The notes under the pieces are model-generated. The model ran no database searches, was not told where the DNA came from, and worked only from the letters and a program-made list of their open reading frames with translations. A program made the translations under genes and the position numbers. A DNA stretch of 6,111 bases from J061 sp003695725 [NCBI: Candidatus Schekmanbacteria bacterium] (lineage in GTDB: Bacteria; Schekmanbacteria; GWA2-38-11): positions 1 to 6,111 of the forward strand of contig RFHX01000165.1 in the NCBI GenBank assembly GCA_003695725.1. The letters are read 5' to 3'. Positions within the stretch are counted from its first letter, which is position 1. Each line of letters starts with the position of its first letter. Shown here in pieces: positions 5,901 through 6,111 of the stretch.

Positions 5901-6111
5901 TTTGACTTTGAACTATCGCCAATAGCTTGAATTATAAACATATCAAAATGCTTTTTCTTCGAATTTCTTATAAATTCAATATTTATCTTCGAGGGGTTTT
6001 TTTGAAGTGCAGAAATAGCTTTCCTTATATTTTCATCTATCTTTTTGCCTAATGAATCTTTTCTGCTTGAGAGAAGAATGGTATGTGAATCGATGTCAAT
6101 AATGTTTATGC
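2942..6111 (-). CDS. Hybrid sensor histidine kinase (Cache-like sensor, HAMP, 3 PAS, HisKA, HATPase, receiver), 5' end beyond the window
   Basis: This is a membrane-bound hybrid kinase. Numbered from the first ATG (5941) the product has 999 residues, but the same frame is open for 56 more codons to the right edge with no ATG, GTG or TTG, so the true start is outside. Domains: Cache-like extracytoplasmic sensor (edge to about 130, ending NNIWLIVKED), membrane helix 136-160, HAMP about 160-213, coiled coil about 206-250, PAS1 about 249-367, PAS2 about 377-491, PAS3 about 498-612, and HisKA with phospho-accepting H637 in VAHDFNN. The ATPase domain has N-box N746/N750, G1 DTGIGM (793-798), FEPFFTTK (807-814) and G2 GKGTGLGL (817-824). 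The C-terminal receiver has acidic E885/D886, phosphorylated D931, S959 and K981. All catalytic residues are present. A typical dCache kinase would have a second membrane helix upstream of the visible part. The signal and output are unknown, and no separate response regulator is in the window. Confidence 0.95.
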   Translation of the reverse strand, partial: INIIDIDSHTILLSSRKDSLGKKIDENIRKAISALQKNPSKINIEFIRNSKKKHFDMFIIQAIGDSSKSKEIKYAASSHIEAEEFINPMLEVKDYLGKSVEVILATEEGQNLTSLKFLHKEKNTSKCLKKIIDIYKNKSASHEENAFVEAKGYRDIPVFAVCRPISLTPENNIWLIVKEDRNEALGYFSKRLFIDLAVSVISFILISIFLFFIIKKIVSPLESLSYASEKAREGNLDVRVPIKANDEIGTLSQQFNSMLDTIEKTQKSLEKKIEERTASLSETNKKLLDEIERHHITMKSLKEKEAHLQAIMDYSPSIIYLKDLEGRYILANKKFYDLPRFKGNKEKLIGTKAKDHMPQDIAEEIEKAEIQVRTTGKVIRTEIPVRQTKNEKWLLSTKFPLRDASGKIYGTCTFIDDISERKRFENIIQEREAQLRAVIDNSPALIFIKDVEGKYLMINSQYEKNFNIKQSEIVGKTDFELFSKETAEKIFENDRKVINEKIAIKKEESVEQADGIHTYISVKFPLYDFSGKVYALCGISTDITDEKAKEAELRLLATAISQTNECIVITDKDANIQYVNPAFQRTTGYSPNEVLGLNPRILQSGEHSKEFYENMWNTLTSGKTWEGEFINKRKNGQIYYEEASISPVFDSSGKIINYVGVKRDVTDSKMKEEQLLQSQKMESVGRLAGGVAHDFNNILVGILGYSELILTSIENNSEVKKYAEEIRNAGERASALTRQLLAFSRKQVIEPKIINLNQLIENIRNMLSRIIGEDIEIRLKLQERGLGTIKVDPDQMAQVLLNLAVNARDAMAKGGKIVIKTSNVELEKKYIKEEADVISGKFVLLSFADTGIGMDKETQKKIFEPFFTTKKEGKGTGLGLSTVYGVVKQSGGYITVHSRVGKGTVFKIFLPRVDVKEISDIVDVVEEAEASIGFEKVLVVEDEETVRELTREIMSSKGYRVDTAETPEEALEKAGNGAGPFDLLITDLIMPGMDGIELSKKIKERNPSIKTLVMSGYSDNEFLRNGGLKGNIPYIQKPFTPQALLKKVREVLNSK

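Overview
The window is moderately AT-rich and compactly coding. It carries a four-gene plus-strand cluster (about 218-2434) facing two minus-strand genes (2451 to the right edge). The organism looks like a Gram-negative bacterium. Reasons are a lipobox protein with an export-type +2 residue, a large multi-PAS hybrid histidine kinase of the HPK4 'AHDFNN' type, and the overall style of the genes. Such kinases and moderately low GC are common in Deltaproteobacteria-like lineages, Nitrospirota and several uncultured phyla. Nothing in the window fixes the taxon, so this placement is inference.

Left half. After about 217 bases of leader with no convincing gene come (1) a zinc-ribbon threonine-synthase-family PLP enzyme, (2) a CysO/MoaD/ThiS-type sulfur-carrier protein whose Gly-Gly is masked by two extra residues (Arg-Asn), (3) a free-standing NIL domain protein, and (4) a single-domain JAMM (M67) metallopeptidase with every metal and catalytic residue present. 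Gaps between genes are 16-38 bases and all four genes point the same way, so this is very probably one operon. The layout matches, part for part, the mycobacterial cysM-cysO-mec cysteine system: a fold-type II PLP enzyme, a ubiquitin-like sulfur carrier and a JAMM peptidase. Here a threonine-synthase homologue takes the place of CysM and a NIL protein is added. The simplest reading is protein-thiocarboxylate-dependent synthesis of a sulfur amino acid, with homocysteine the attractive candidate because threonine synthase binds O-phosphohomoserine. The JAMM enzyme would unmask the carrier tail and/or release the product. This is the most interesting part of the window.

Right half. A small lipoprotein gene (2451-2840, minus) converges on the JAMM gene with only 16 bases between stop codons. 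About 100 bases further on is the 3' end of a very large hybrid sensor kinase. Its reading frame stays open through the right edge, so the gene is cut by the window. Its order is Cache-like sensor, one visible membrane helix, HAMP, coiled coil, three PAS domains, HisKA, HATPase and receiver. Nothing links this signalling gene functionally to the sulfur cluster except proximity.

No tRNA, rRNA, CRISPR array, insertion sequence or phage gene was recognised.
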